A DNA stretch of 64,000 bases from Brevundimonas sp. (lineage in GTDB: Bacteria; Pseudomonadota; Alphaproteobacteria; Caulobacterales; Caulobacteraceae): NCBI RefSeq assembly GCF_030682035.1, contig NZ_JAUXQZ010000025.1:186001-250000 (forward strand), written 5' to 3'. Below are positions 26,507 through 34,713 of this stretch, piece after piece (within the stretch, counting starts at the first letter, position 1; every line of letters begins with the position of its first letter). The notes below the pieces were generated by a model. It saw nothing but the letters and a program-made list of their open reading frames with translations, was not told the origin of the DNA and ran no database searches. Made by a program: the position numbers and the translations under genes.

Positions 26507-27900
26507 CCCAGACCCTCACCACCAAAGTCCTGATCATCGGCGCCGGCACCGGCGGCTATGTCGCGGGCATCCGCTGCGGCCAGCTGGGCCTCGACACCGT
26601 GCTGGTCGACGGCGGCGACGGCCTGGGCGGCACCTGCCTGAACGTCGGCTGCATCCCCTCCAAGGCCATCATCCACGCGGCCTCGAAATTCGAGACGGTG
26701 TCCAAGGCGGCCGCCGGCGGCACCTTGGGCATCACGGCGTCGAAGCCTGCCATCGACCTGGCCCAGACGGTGGCGTGGAAGGACGGCATTGTAAAGAAGC
26801 TCAACAACGGCGTCGCGGCCCTGCTCAAGAAGTCCAGGGTCAAGGTCATCAAGGGCTGGGCCAATTTCACCGACGCCAAGACCTGCACCGTGAAGACCGC
26901 CGAGGGCGACATCGTCATCAGCGCCGAGCACGTCATTCTGGCCACCGGCTCCGAGCCGGTCGAACTGCCCTTCCTCAAGTTCGGCGGCGACGTCATCTCC
27001 TCGACCGAGGCCCTGTCGCTGTCGGCTGTGCCGAACAAGCTGGTCGTCGTCGGCGGCGGCTATATCGGCCTCGAACTCGGCATCGCCTTCCGCAAGCTGG
27101 GAGCCGAGGTGGCCATCGTCGAAATGGCCGACCGCCTGCTGCCGCTCTACGACAAGGCCCTGACCGACCCGGTCCAGAAATGGCTGGAGAAGCACGGCGT
27201 CGAACTGCACCTCGGCGCCAGGGCCGGGTCGTTCGAACAGGGCCAGCTCAACATCACCACGAAGGACGGCGCCGCCCTCAAGCTCAAGGCTGACAAGGTT
27301 CTCGTCACCGTTGGCCGTCGCCCGCGCACCCAGGGCTGGGGCCTTGAGAACATGGGCGTGGTCATGGCCGGGCCGTTCGTGAAGATCGACGACCGTTGCG
27401 CGACCAGCATGAAGAACGTCTGGGCCGTCGGCGACCTGACCGGCGAACCCATGCTGGCCCACAAGGGCTCGGCGCAAGGGGAGGTGGTCGCGGAAATCAT
27501 CGCGGGCCACGACCGCCGCTTCGATCCGATCACCATCGCCGCCGTCTGTTTCACCGAGCCCGAGATCGTCTCCGCCGGCCTCGGCCCGCTGGACGTCGAA
27601 GGCCGCGACGACGTCATCACCGCCGTCTTCCCGCTGGCCGCCATCGGCCGGGCCCTGGCCATCGAGGCGGGTGAGGACGGCGGCTTCGTCCGCGTGCTGG
27701 CGTCGAAGTCGGACCACCGCTTGCTCGGCATTCAGGCCGTCGGCCAGCACGTCGCCGAAATGTCCAACAGCTTCGCCCAGATGCTGGAGATGGGCGCGGT
27801 GCTGGAGGATGTCGCCGGCGTCATCCACGTCCACCCGACCCTCGGCGAGGCCTTCCACGAGGCGTCGCTGCGGGCGCTGGGTCACGCGATTCATATTTGA
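26503..27900 (+). CDS. lpd: dihydrolipoyl dehydrogenase (E3)
   Basis: 465 residues. FAD-binding GAGTGGYVAGIRCGQLGL, the redox disulphide GGTCLNVGCIPSK, NAD-binding VVGGGYIGLELGIAFRKLGA, the second FAD motif WAVGDLTGEPMLAHKG and the interface His-Glu in HVHPTLGEAFHEASL. It reoxidises the dihydrolipoyl groups of E2. Its ATG overlaps the stop of the preceding secreted-protein gene (ATGA) so it is translationally coupled to that gene, not directly to bkdB. Last gene of the operon. Confidence 0.96.
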   Translation: MTQTLTTKVLIIGAGTGGYVAGIRCGQLGLDTVLVDGGDGLGGTCLNVGCIPSKAIIHAASKFETVSKAAAGGTLGITASKPAIDLAQTVAWKDGIVKKLNNGVAALLKKSRVKVIKGWANFTDAKTCTVKTAEGDIVISAEHVILATGSEPVELPFLKFGGDVISSTEALSLSAVPNKLVVVGGGYIGLELGIAFRKLGAEVAIVEMADRLLPLYDKALTDPVQKWLEKHGVELHLGARAGSFEQGQLNITTKDGAALKLKADKVLVTVGRRPRTQGWGLENMGVVMAGPFVKIDDRCATSMKNVWAVGDLTGEPMLAHKGSAQGEVVAEIIAGHDRRFDPITIAAVCFTEPEIVSAGLGPLDVEGRDDVITAVFPLAAIGRALAIEAGEDGGFVRVLASKSDHRLLGIQAVGQHVAEMSNSFAQMLEMGAVLEDVAGVIHVHPTLGEAFHEASLRALGHAIHI

Positions 27901-27957
27901 GGGCGCTAACGTTCGCGACGCGGTCGCTCACTGCTTGAGCGCGCGTCCGTCACCATC

Positions 27958-27980
27958 GTCATCCCGGCGAAAGCCGGGAC
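27958..27980. terminator. GTCATCCCGGCGAAAGCCGGGAC hairpin downstream of lpd
   Basis: Perfect GC-rich hairpin (CCCGGC-GAAA-GCCGGG, tetraloop GAAA) 58 bases after the lpd stop. The same GTCATCCC...GGGGAC design recurs in the opposite sense at 36450-36472, so it is also a REP-like dispersed repeat. No T-run follows, so Rho-independent termination is only possible. Confidence 0.5.
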
Positions 27981-28012
27981 GTCGCCGAACCGTCACATCA
28001 CCGCCGGACTCT

Positions 28013-28030
28013 CCGTCACAAAACTGTGGT
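28013..28030 (+). promoter_or_regulatory. Pho-box-like direct repeat upstream of pstS
   Basis: CCGTCAC, then AAAA, then CTGTGGT: two 7-base half-sites in direct orientation around a 4-base A-tract, close to the PhoB consensus (CTGTCAT-N4-CTGTCAT). It ends 40 bases before the pstS ATG. PhoB control of pstS is known in Caulobacter; the match here is by eye and partial (about 10 of 14 half-site bases). Confidence 0.5.
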
Positions 28031-28069
28031 CCAAGCGGCGCGACTTCAACCGTTGTCCGGAGACTGACA

Positions 28070-29137
28070 ATGACCCGCGCCCTTCTCGCCGCCGCATCGG
28101 CGATCGCCCTGCTCGCCCTCGGCGCCTGCGGCAATGACCAGTCCGCCGGCAACCAGACCGCCCGCGCCGGCATCTGGGCCGCGGGCTCCTCCACCGTCTT
28201 CCCCTTCGCCACCCGCGTGGCCGAGAATTTCGCCCGCACCTCGGGCGGCGCGGCGCCGCGCGTCGAATCGCTGGGCACCGGCGGTGGCATCCAGGCCTTC
28301 TGCCAGGGCGTCGGCCCCAACACGCCCGACATCGCCAACGCCTCGCGACCGATGAAGAAGTCCGAGTTCGAACTGTGCCGGACCAACGGCGTCACTGACA
28401 TCGTCGAGATCAAGATCGGCTTCGACGGCATCGTCGTCGCCACCGCCCGCTCGGGCGCGGCCTTTAACCTGCGGCTCCAGGATCTCTATCTGGGCCTCGC
28501 CAAGCAGACGCCGGACGCTTCCGGAGCCTTCGTCGCCAATCCGGCCACCATGTGGAATCAGGTCAACCCCGGCCTGCCGGCCCAGCGCATCCAGGTCTAT
28601 GGCCCGCCGCCCACCTCCGGCACCCGCGACGCCTTCCTCGAGCTGGGCATGGCCCCCGGCGCCGCCCTGATCCCGGCCCTGAAGGCGATCAAGGACGCCG
28701 ACAAGGACCGGTTCGAAACCCTGGCCCACACCCTGCGTGAGGACAACGCCTGGATCGACTCCGGCGAGAACGACAACGCCATCGTCCAGACCCTGAATCG
28801 CACCCCGGGCTCGCTGGGCGTGTTCGGCTTCTCCTTCCTCGAGCAGAACCTCGACACGGTGAAGGCCGAGACCATTGACGGCATCGCCCCCTCGGCTGCG
28901 ACCATCGCCGACGGCACCTATCCGCTGGCGCGCAGCCTCTACATCTATGTGAAGCGCCAGCACGTCGGCGTGACGCCGGGTCTGGAGCAGTTCGTCGCCG
29001 AGTTCATGTCGGAAGCCTCGGCCGGACGCGGCGGCTATCTGCAGGACCGCGGTCTGGTGCCGCTGCCCGAAGACCAGCTGGCCGCCCAGCGCGCCATCGC
29101 CACGGCGATGACGGTGATGACGGCGCCGGCGAAGTAG
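28070..29137 (+). CDS. pstS: phosphate ABC transporter substrate-binding lipoprotein PstS
   Basis: 355 residues. Signal peptide with lipobox LALGAC, so the protein is probably anchored to a membrane. The phosphate-binding fold shows AAGSSTVFPFATRVAENF, the TGGGIQAFCQG loop, NASRPMKKSEFELC, the PPTSGTRDAF loop and GVFGFSFLEQN. Start at 28070 has GGAGA 7 bases upstream; the frame is open further upstream but that part is not PstS-like. The permease and ATPase genes (pstC, pstA, pstB) are not in this window, so this may be a solitary copy under separate control. Confidence 0.93.
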   Translation: MTRALLAAASAIALLALGACGNDQSAGNQTARAGIWAAGSSTVFPFATRVAENFARTSGGAAPRVESLGTGGGIQAFCQGVGPNTPDIANASRPMKKSEFELCRTNGVTDIVEIKIGFDGIVVATARSGAAFNLRLQDLYLGLAKQTPDASGAFVANPATMWNQVNPGLPAQRIQVYGPPPTSGTRDAFLELGMAPGAALIPALKAIKDADKDRFETLAHTLREDNAWIDSGENDNAIVQTLNRTPGSLGVFGFSFLEQNLDTVKAETIDGIAPSAATIADGTYPLARSLYIYVKRQHVGVTPGLEQFVAEFMSEASAGRGGYLQDRGLVPLPEDQLAAQRAIATAMTVMTAPAK

Positions 29138-29146
29138 GGAACACGC

Positions 29147-29280
29147 TCTCCCTCCCCTTCATGGGGAGGGATGTCGGCGCGAAGCGGCGACAGGGTGGGG
29201 TGCGTCAGTTCGCGCTCCGGCCCATTCGAACCCCACCCGGATCGCTACGCGATCGTCCCTCCCCATGAAGGGGAGGGAGA
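29147..29280. repeat. paired palindromic repeat with 25-bp perfect inverted ends (pstS/GT4)
   Basis: The outer 25 bases at 29147-29171 and 29256-29280 are exact reverse complements, each containing its own CCTCCCC/GGGGAGG hairpin. Inside, the inner arms GTCGGCGCGAAGCGGCGAC and GGGTGGGG...CCCCACCC add further hairpins. It sits between convergent genes and could be a strong bidirectional terminator. Related in design, but not identical, to the rnpA-type family. Confidence 0.85.
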
Positions 29281-29290
29281 AGGTTTGTCG

Positions 29291-30391
29291 CTATGCCGCC
29301 GCCTTCCTTCTCAACCGGGCGATCCGCCGCAGCCTCCGCCAGAAGCGCCCCCGCTCCGGCTCGGGATAGGGCTGCAGGTTCTCGACGAACTGTTCCGCCG
29401 AGGCGCGCCAGCTGAATCTCTCGGCATAGGCTCGCACAACCGCGCGATCGCACTCCAGCGCCTTCAGACAGGCGGTACGCAGGTCCTCGTCGATGACGCC
29501 GGCGTTCGATCCCGGAATGATGTCGATCGGCCCATGGGCCGGATAGGCGGCCACCGGCGTGCCCGTGCCCATGGCCTCCAGGATCACCAGGCCGAAGGTG
29601 TCGGTCCAGCTGGGGAAGACGAAGACATCAGCGTCGCGGAAGCAGCGCGCCAGCTCCTCGCCGAACCGGGCGCCGAGGAATTTGGCCTCGGGGTATTTCA
29701 CCTCCAGTTCGGCCCGCGCGGGGCCGTCGCCGACCACGATCTTCGTCCCCGGCAGGTCGGTCTCAAGGAAAGCCTCGATATTCTTCTCGACCGCCACCCG
29801 GCCGACGTTGAGGAAGAACGGCCGCGGCCAGTCTTTCCCTGGATCATTTGGGCCGCCCAGCTCGTGATAGACGCGCGGCAGATCGGGGTGGAACTGTTCG
29901 GTGTCCACGCCCCGCGACCACGGCGAGACGTTGCGAAAGCCGCGCTCCAGCAGCTCGTCGCGCAGCGTCGGCGTCGCCACCATCAGCCGCCCCGACGGCT
30001 TGTGGAACCATTTCATATAGGCATAGCCGACCTGAACCGGGATCGGGAACCGGGCCGAGACATATTCCGGGAATTTGGTGTGGTAGCTGGTCGTGAACGG
30101 CAGCTTCCATTCCACGCAGATGCGCCGCGTGGCGATGCCGATCGGCCCCTCGGTGGCGATATGCACCGCCTCCGGCTCCAGCGCCCGCAGCCGCTCGCGG
30201 ATTTCCTCTTCGGCCCCCAGCGCCAGGCGGATTTCCGGATAGGTCGGGGCGGCGATGGTCTTGAACTGGCTCGGCTCGATGACCTCGACCTCGTGGCCCA
30301 TGGCGCGGCATTCCGCGATGGTCCGGGTCAGGGTGCGGACGACGCCGTTGACCTGGGGCTCCCAGGCGTCGGTGGCCAGAACGATGCGCAT
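29291..30391 (-). CDS. GT4-family glycosyltransferase (glycogen synthase-like fold)
   Basis: 366 residues. N-terminal domain begins MRIVLATDAWEPQVNGVVRT with TYPEIRLALG and TSYHTKFPEYV; the C-terminal GT-B half carries NVGRVAVEKNIEAFLE, VGDGPARAELE and the nucleotide-sugar signature PSWTDTFGLVILEAMGTGTP. The SYHTKF block and NVGRVAVEKN resemble the DAG-glucosyltransferase/mannosyltransferase-like GT4 group that modify membrane lipids; which acceptor is used here cannot be said. The C-terminus is basic (RRLRRIARLRRKAAA), consistent with membrane binding. Convergent with pstS. Confidence 0.85.
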   Translation of the reverse strand: MRIVLATDAWEPQVNGVVRTLTRTIAECRAMGHEVEVIEPSQFKTIAAPTYPEIRLALGAEEEIRERLRALEPEAVHIATEGPIGIATRRICVEWKLPFTTSYHTKFPEYVSARFPIPVQVGYAYMKWFHKPSGRLMVATPTLRDELLERGFRNVSPWSRGVDTEQFHPDLPRVYHELGGPNDPGKDWPRPFFLNVGRVAVEKNIEAFLETDLPGTKIVVGDGPARAELEVKYPEAKFLGARFGEELARCFRDADVFVFPSWTDTFGLVILEAMGTGTPVAAYPAHGPIDIIPGSNAGVIDEDLRTACLKALECDRAVVRAYAERFSWRASAEQFVENLQPYPEPERGRFWRRLRRIARLRRKAAA

Positions 30392-30430
30392 ATGGGCCGG
30401 ATGGCTCCCTTACCAAGATCGCCTGCATAG

Positions 30431-30592
30431 CCCTTCCCCCTTCACGGGGGAAGATGGCCGGCGGAGCCGGTCGGATGGGGGTGCTGGTTCGGCGGGCAGG
30501 CTCGATAGAGCAGACGCCAAACTGATGGGGCGGCGTCTCACCCCCCATCCGTCTCGCTCCGCGAGCCACCTTCCCCCGCAAGGGGGGAAGGG
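30431..30592. repeat. paired palindromic repeat upstream of putA
   Basis: Left arm CCCTTCCCCC and GGGGGAAG hairpin with GATGGCCGGCGGAGCCGGTC; right arm CCACCTTCCCCC and GGGGGGAAGGG, roughly inverted relative to the left. A third variant of the nested palindrome design. It fills most of the divergent space between the GT4 gene and putA, so the putA promoter must overlap or lie inside it. Confidence 0.8.
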
Positions 30593-30605
30593 ATATGTGC
30601 CGCTC

Positions 30606-33600
30606 ATGGATGCATGCGTTTCTCCCTCACAGACCCTGTCCCAGGACTGGGATACGCTGGATCACGGCAAGTTCGCGGACGAGACCGCCACGGTTCGCGG
30701 CCTGCTGGACCGCATGCCGCTGGACGCCCCCGAACGCGCCGCCGTCCTGTCCAGCGCCACAGGCCTGGTCGAGCACGCCCGCGCCAGCGTCAAGAAACAG
30801 GGCGTGGTCGAGAGCTTCCTGCAGGAGTTCAGCCTCGGCACCCGCGAGGGGCTGGCCCTGATGTGCCTCGCCGAGGCCCTGTTGCGCACCCCCGACGAGG
30901 ACACCCGCGACCGGCTGATCGCCGAAAAAATCGGCTCGGCCGACTGGTCGTCCCACCTCGGCCAGTCCGACAGCCTGTTCGTCAACGCCTCGACCTGGGG
31001 GCTGATGCTGACCGGCAAGCTGGTGGACGTCGATGATGAGGCGCGCACCGACCTGCCCGGCTTCCTCAAACGCATCGTCGGCCGTCTGGGCGAGCCCGTG
31101 ATCCGCGAAGCCGTCGCCGCCGCCGTCCGCATCATGGGCGAACAGTTCGTGGTCGGCCGCACCATCCAGAATGCGCTGAAGCGGGCTGACCGCGAAGGTT
31201 GGCTGTGCAGCTTCGACATGCTGGGCGAGGGGGCCCGCACCGCCCACGACGCCGAACGCTATGAAAAGATCTACGCCGACGCCATCGAGGCCGTCGGCAA
31301 GACCGCGAAGGGCCAAGGCCCCGAGGCCGGCCACGGCGTCTCGGTCAAGCTGTCGGCTCTGTCGCCGCGCTATGAGGCGACCCACGAAGCCCGCGTCTGG
31401 GACGAGCTCTATCCCCGCATCCTCCGCCTCGCCCGGATCGCCGCGAAGCACGACATCAACTTCACCATGGACGCGGAAGAGGCCGATCGCTTGGCCCTGT
31501 CGTTGAAGCTGCTGGACCGGCTGGCGCGCGAGCCCGACCTCGGCGGCTGGACCGGCCTCGGGCTCGCCGTTCAGGCCTATCAGAAGCGCTGCCCCGAGGT
31601 GATCCGCCGCGTCGCTGAACTGGCGCGGACCTCGGGCCGCCGGCTGATGGTGCGGCTGGTCAAGGGCGCCTATTGGGACACCGAGATCAAGCGCGCCCAG
31701 GTCTTCGGCCGCACCGACTATCCGGTCTTCACCACCAAGGCCGCGACCGACCTCAACTACCTCGTCTGCGCCCGGCTGATGATCGAGGCCGCACCCCACC
31801 TCTACAGCCAGTTCGCCACCCACAACGCCCACTCCCTCGCCGCCGTCCACAAGATGGCCTCCGAGCGCGGCGTGAAGATCGAATTCCAGCGCCTGCACGG
31901 CATGGGCGAGGCGCTCTACGACGCCGCCCGTGACGCCTTCGGCCCCGTGACGGTCCGCGCCTACGCCCCCGTCGGCGGGCATGAGGACCTGCTGCCCTAT
32001 CTGGTGCGCCGCCTGCTCGAGAACGGCGCCAACTCGTCCTTCGTCCACGCCCTGCTGGACGAGCGGGTGCCCGCCTCAGCCGTCGCCGCCGACCCCATCT
32101 CCGCCGTAGAGGCCCACCCCGACCGCCACGCCAAGATCCCGACCCCCAAGGACATGTACATGGACCGCCAGAACTCGCTCGGCCGCGACTACTCCCAGGC
32201 CGCTGATCGCGACCGGCACGTCGCCGCCCTTGCGAAGGTCGACGCCGAGAAACTGACCTCCGGCCCGATCATCGGCGGCAAGTTGAAAGCCGGGACCAAC
32301 CCCCAGCCCGTGACCAATCCCTTCGACACGACCCGGGTCCTCGGTCACGTGTCCGAAGCCAGCACGGCCGATATCGACGCCGCCGCCAAAGCCGCAGCCA
32401 AGGCCCAGGTCGCCTGGGACCGAAAGGGCGGCGCGGGCCGCGCCCCCGTCCTGCGCGCCATGGCGGATGCGCTCGAAACCGACATGGACCGGCTGGTCGC
32501 CCTGCTGTCGCGCGAAGCCGGCAAGACACTCAATGACGCCGTTGCCGAGATCCGCGAGGCCGCCGACTTCTGCCGCTACTACGCCATGCTGGCCGAGCGC
32601 GACTTCGGCGGCCCGGCCGAGCTCAAGGGTCCGGTCGGCGAGATCAACCAGCTGGTCCTCCACGGCCGCGGCGTCTTCGCCTGCATCAGCCCGTGGAACT
32701 TCCCCCTCGCTATCTTCACCGGCCAGATCGTCGCCGCCTTGGCCGCCGGCAACGCGGTGCTGGCCAAGCCTGCCGAACAGACTCCCCTGATCGCCGCCGA
32801 AGCCGTGCGCCTCTACTACAAGGCCGGTCTCGATCCGAACCTGCTCGCCCTCGTCCCCGGGCGCGGCGAGACGGTCGGCGCGGCCCTCGTCAGCCATCCG
32901 GGTATCGACGGCGTCGCCTTCACCGGCGGCACCGACACGGCGACCCTGATCAACAAGGCGCTGGCCGCCCGCCCGGGCGCGATCATCCCGTTCATCGCCG
33001 AGACCGGCGGGCTGAACGGCATGTTCGTCGACACAACGGCGCTGAAGGAACAGGTCATCGACGACGTCATCCTGTCGGCCTTCGGCTCGTCGGGCCAGCG
33101 CTGCTCGGCCCTGCGGCTGCTCTATGTCCCGCACGACGCCGCCGACGCCCTGATCGAGGGCCTCAAGGGCGCCCTGGCCGCCCAGGTCGTGGGCGACCCC
33201 TCCGACCCCGCCACAGACATCGGCCCCGTCATCGACGCCGACGCGAAGGCGGCGCTCGACGCCCACCTCGAACGCCTTGGCGGGGACGCGAAGATCGTCG
33301 CCCGCGCCGAACTCCCGGCCGGCGCTGACAAGGGCTGGCTGTTCGCCCCCACCATCGCCGAGATCCCGACCCCTGACTATCTGGAGCGCGAGGTCTTCGG
33401 CCCCATCCTGCACGTCTGCCGCTATCACCCGTCCGAGCTGAAGCAGACGGCGTCGAAACTGGCCCAGCGCGGCTACGGCCTGACCCTCGGCGTCCACAGC
33501 CGCATCGAGGCCTTCGCCGAGCAGGTCATGCAACTTGTCCCCGCCGGCAATGTCTACATCAACCGCTCCATCATCGGCGCCGTGGTCGGCGTACAGCCCT

Positions 33601-33734
33601 TCGGCGGCGAAGGCCTGTCGGGCACCGGCCCGAAAGCCGGCGGCCCTTGGAGCCTGATCCGCTACGCCTCCGAAAAGGCTATCAGCAACAACATCTCCGC
33701 CCAGGGCGGCGACCCGGCGCTGTTGAATCTCTGA
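30606..33734 (+). CDS. putA: bifunctional proline dehydrogenase / P5C dehydrogenase
   Basis: About 1042 residues. Converts proline to glutamate. N-terminal PRODH TIM-barrel: GVSVKLSALSPRYEATHEAR, INFTMDAEEADRL, GLAVQAYQKRCPE and RLVKGAYWDTEIKRAQ; C-terminal ALDH with NFPLAIFTGQIVAALAAGNA, ETGGLNGMFVDTTALKE (general base Glu), SAFGSSGQRCSALRLL (catalytic Cys near residue 832) and the tail GGEGLSGTGPKAGGP. No ribbon-helix-helix DNA-binding domain is at the N-terminus, so it is not a repressor. Start at ATG 30606; the frame extends upstream through the palindromic repeat but without family likeness. Confidence 0.95.
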   Translation: MDACVSPSQTLSQDWDTLDHGKFADETATVRGLLDRMPLDAPERAAVLSSATGLVEHARASVKKQGVVESFLQEFSLGTREGLALMCLAEALLRTPDEDTRDRLIAEKIGSADWSSHLGQSDSLFVNASTWGLMLTGKLVDVDDEARTDLPGFLKRIVGRLGEPVIREAVAAAVRIMGEQFVVGRTIQNALKRADREGWLCSFDMLGEGARTAHDAERYEKIYADAIEAVGKTAKGQGPEAGHGVSVKLSALSPRYEATHEARVWDELYPRILRLARIAAKHDINFTMDAEEADRLALSLKLLDRLAREPDLGGWTGLGLAVQAYQKRCPEVIRRVAELARTSGRRLMVRLVKGAYWDTEIKRAQVFGRTDYPVFTTKAATDLNYLVCARLMIEAAPHLYSQFATHNAHSLAAVHKMASERGVKIEFQRLHGMGEALYDAARDAFGPVTVRAYAPVGGHEDLLPYLVRRLLENGANSSFVHALLDERVPASAVAADPISAVEAHPDRHAKIPTPKDMYMDRQNSLGRDYSQAADRDRHVAALAKVDAEKLTSGPIIGGKLKAGTNPQPVTNPFDTTRVLGHVSEASTADIDAAAKAAAKAQVAWDRKGGAGRAPVLRAMADALETDMDRLVALLSREAGKTLNDAVAEIREAADFCRYYAMLAERDFGGPAELKGPVGEINQLVLHGRGVFACISPWNFPLAIFTGQIVAALAAGNAVLAKPAEQTPLIAAEAVRLYYKAGLDPNLLALVPGRGETVGAALVSHPGIDGVAFTGGTDTATLINKALAARPGAIIPFIAETGGLNGMFVDTTALKEQVIDDVILSAFGSSGQRCSALRLLYVPHDAADALIEGLKGALAAQVVGDPSDPATDIGPVIDADAKAALDAHLERLGGDAKIVARAELPAGADKGWLFAPTIAEIPTPDYLEREVFGPILHVCRYHPSELKQTASKLAQRGYGLTLGVHSRIEAFAEQVMQLVPAGNVYINRSIIGAVVGVQPFGGEGLSGTGPKAGGPWSLIRYASEKAISNNISAQGGDPALLNL

Positions 33735-33747
33735 CGCCCGGTCCAGA

Positions 33748-34713
33748 TCAGCCTTTCGGCCATCCCCCCGCGCGGCTCAGCGCGCTCGGGGCCGGGCGGC
33801 CGATCTTTTCGCCGATCCAGCGGGCGGTCCCGATCAGGGCGTCGAGGTCGTAGCCGGTCGAGAAACCGGCCCGCTCGAGCATATAGACCAGGTCTTCAGT
33901 CGCGATATTGCCGGTGGCGCCGGGCGCGAACGGACAGCCGCCGATGCCGCCGACCGAGGCGTCCAGAACGGTGACGCCCGCCTCGATCCCGGCATGGGCG
34001 TTGGCCAGGCCGGTATTCCTCGTGTCGTGGAAATGCAGTCGCAGGACCGCGTCGGGCGCGGCCTTGCGCGCGGCCTCAACCGTCTTCGTCACGGCCCAGG
34101 GATCGCCGGCCCCGATGGTGTCGGCGAGGGCGATTTCCTCGACGCCCAGTTCAGCGATCCGGCCGACCAGTTCGGCAACCTTGTCGGTCGCCACCTCGCC
34201 CTCAAACGGGCAGCCCCAAACGCAGGACAGGGTGGCCGACAGAGACGGTGTGGCGCCCGGCTGGCCATTTCCTCCCCTTGAAAAGGGGAGGGGGACCGCC
34301 GAAGGCGGTGGAGGGGCGGCGTTGGCCCGCCCGGCGACGATGTCGGCCAGCATCTGAACCTGTTGATCGACGGTCAGGCCCTGGTTCTTCAGGCCGAAGC
34401 CGTCGGTGACCGACAGGGAGACATTGACCTCGTCCACCGCCGTGCCGAGGGCGCGGTCATAGCCCTTGCGGTTCAGCACCAGACCGATGCGGCTGCGACC
34501 TGTCTCATGAGGCAGCGCCGCCATGACCTCCTCCGCGCCGGCCATCTGGGGCACGTATTTCGGATGGACGAAGCTGACGGCCTCGATGCGGCGGGCCCCG
34601 GCGGCCTCCAGCCTGCGCACCAGATCGGCGCGGACGGCCGGCTCGAGGATGGCCTTTTCGTTTTGCAGGCCGTCGCGGGGACCGACCTCGACGATGGTTA
34701 TGGACCGGCTCAT
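33748..34713 (-). CDS. mvaB: hydroxymethylglutaryl-CoA lyase with an in-frame repeat insertion
   Basis: 321 residues, about 25 more than usual. Cleaves HMG-CoA to acetoacetate and acetyl-CoA in leucine degradation. TIM-barrel landmarks: VEVGPRDGLQNEKA with metal Asp, EAVSFVHPKYVPQMA, LHFHDTRNTGLANA with metal His residues and the Cys loop GGIGGCPFAPGATGNIATED. After VAGRAN the conserved sequence breaks; residues AAPPPPSAVPLPFSRGGNG and neighbours are encoded by a palindromic repeat, and the family sequence resumes at LSATLSCVWGCPFEGEV. The insert falls between a helix and a strand so may be tolerated; activity is unverified. Start codon overlaps the stop of the GT39 gene by 4 bases. Confidence 0.93.
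   Translation of the reverse strand: MSRSITIVEVGPRDGLQNEKAILEPAVRADLVRRLEAAGARRIEAVSFVHPKYVPQMAGAEEVMAALPHETGRSRIGLVLNRKGYDRALGTAVDEVNVSLSVTDGFGLKNQGLTVDQQVQMLADIVAGRANAAPPPPSAVPLPFSRGGNGQPGATPSLSATLSCVWGCPFEGEVATDKVAELVGRIAELGVEEIALADTIGAGDPWAVTKTVEAARKAAPDAVLRLHFHDTRNTGLANAHAGIEAGVTVLDASVGGIGGCPFAPGATGNIATEDLVYMLERAGFSTGYDLDALIGTARWIGEKIGRPAPSALSRAGGWPKG
34271..34317. repeat. in-frame palindromic repeat inside the HMG-CoA lyase gene
   Basis: On the plus strand it reads CCTCCCC-TTGAAAA-GGGGAGG, then GGGACCGCC...GGCGGTGGAGGGG, the same unit as the left copies at 15191 and 18177. It lies inside the gene without disturbing the frame. This is the clearest case of the repeat interrupting a conserved enzyme domain. 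Confidence 0.88.

Noticed and set aside
30255..30605. N-terminal extension of putA through the palindromic repeat
   Set aside because: The extension is repeat-derived and has no resemblance to PutA; the ATG at 30606 begins the family sequence.
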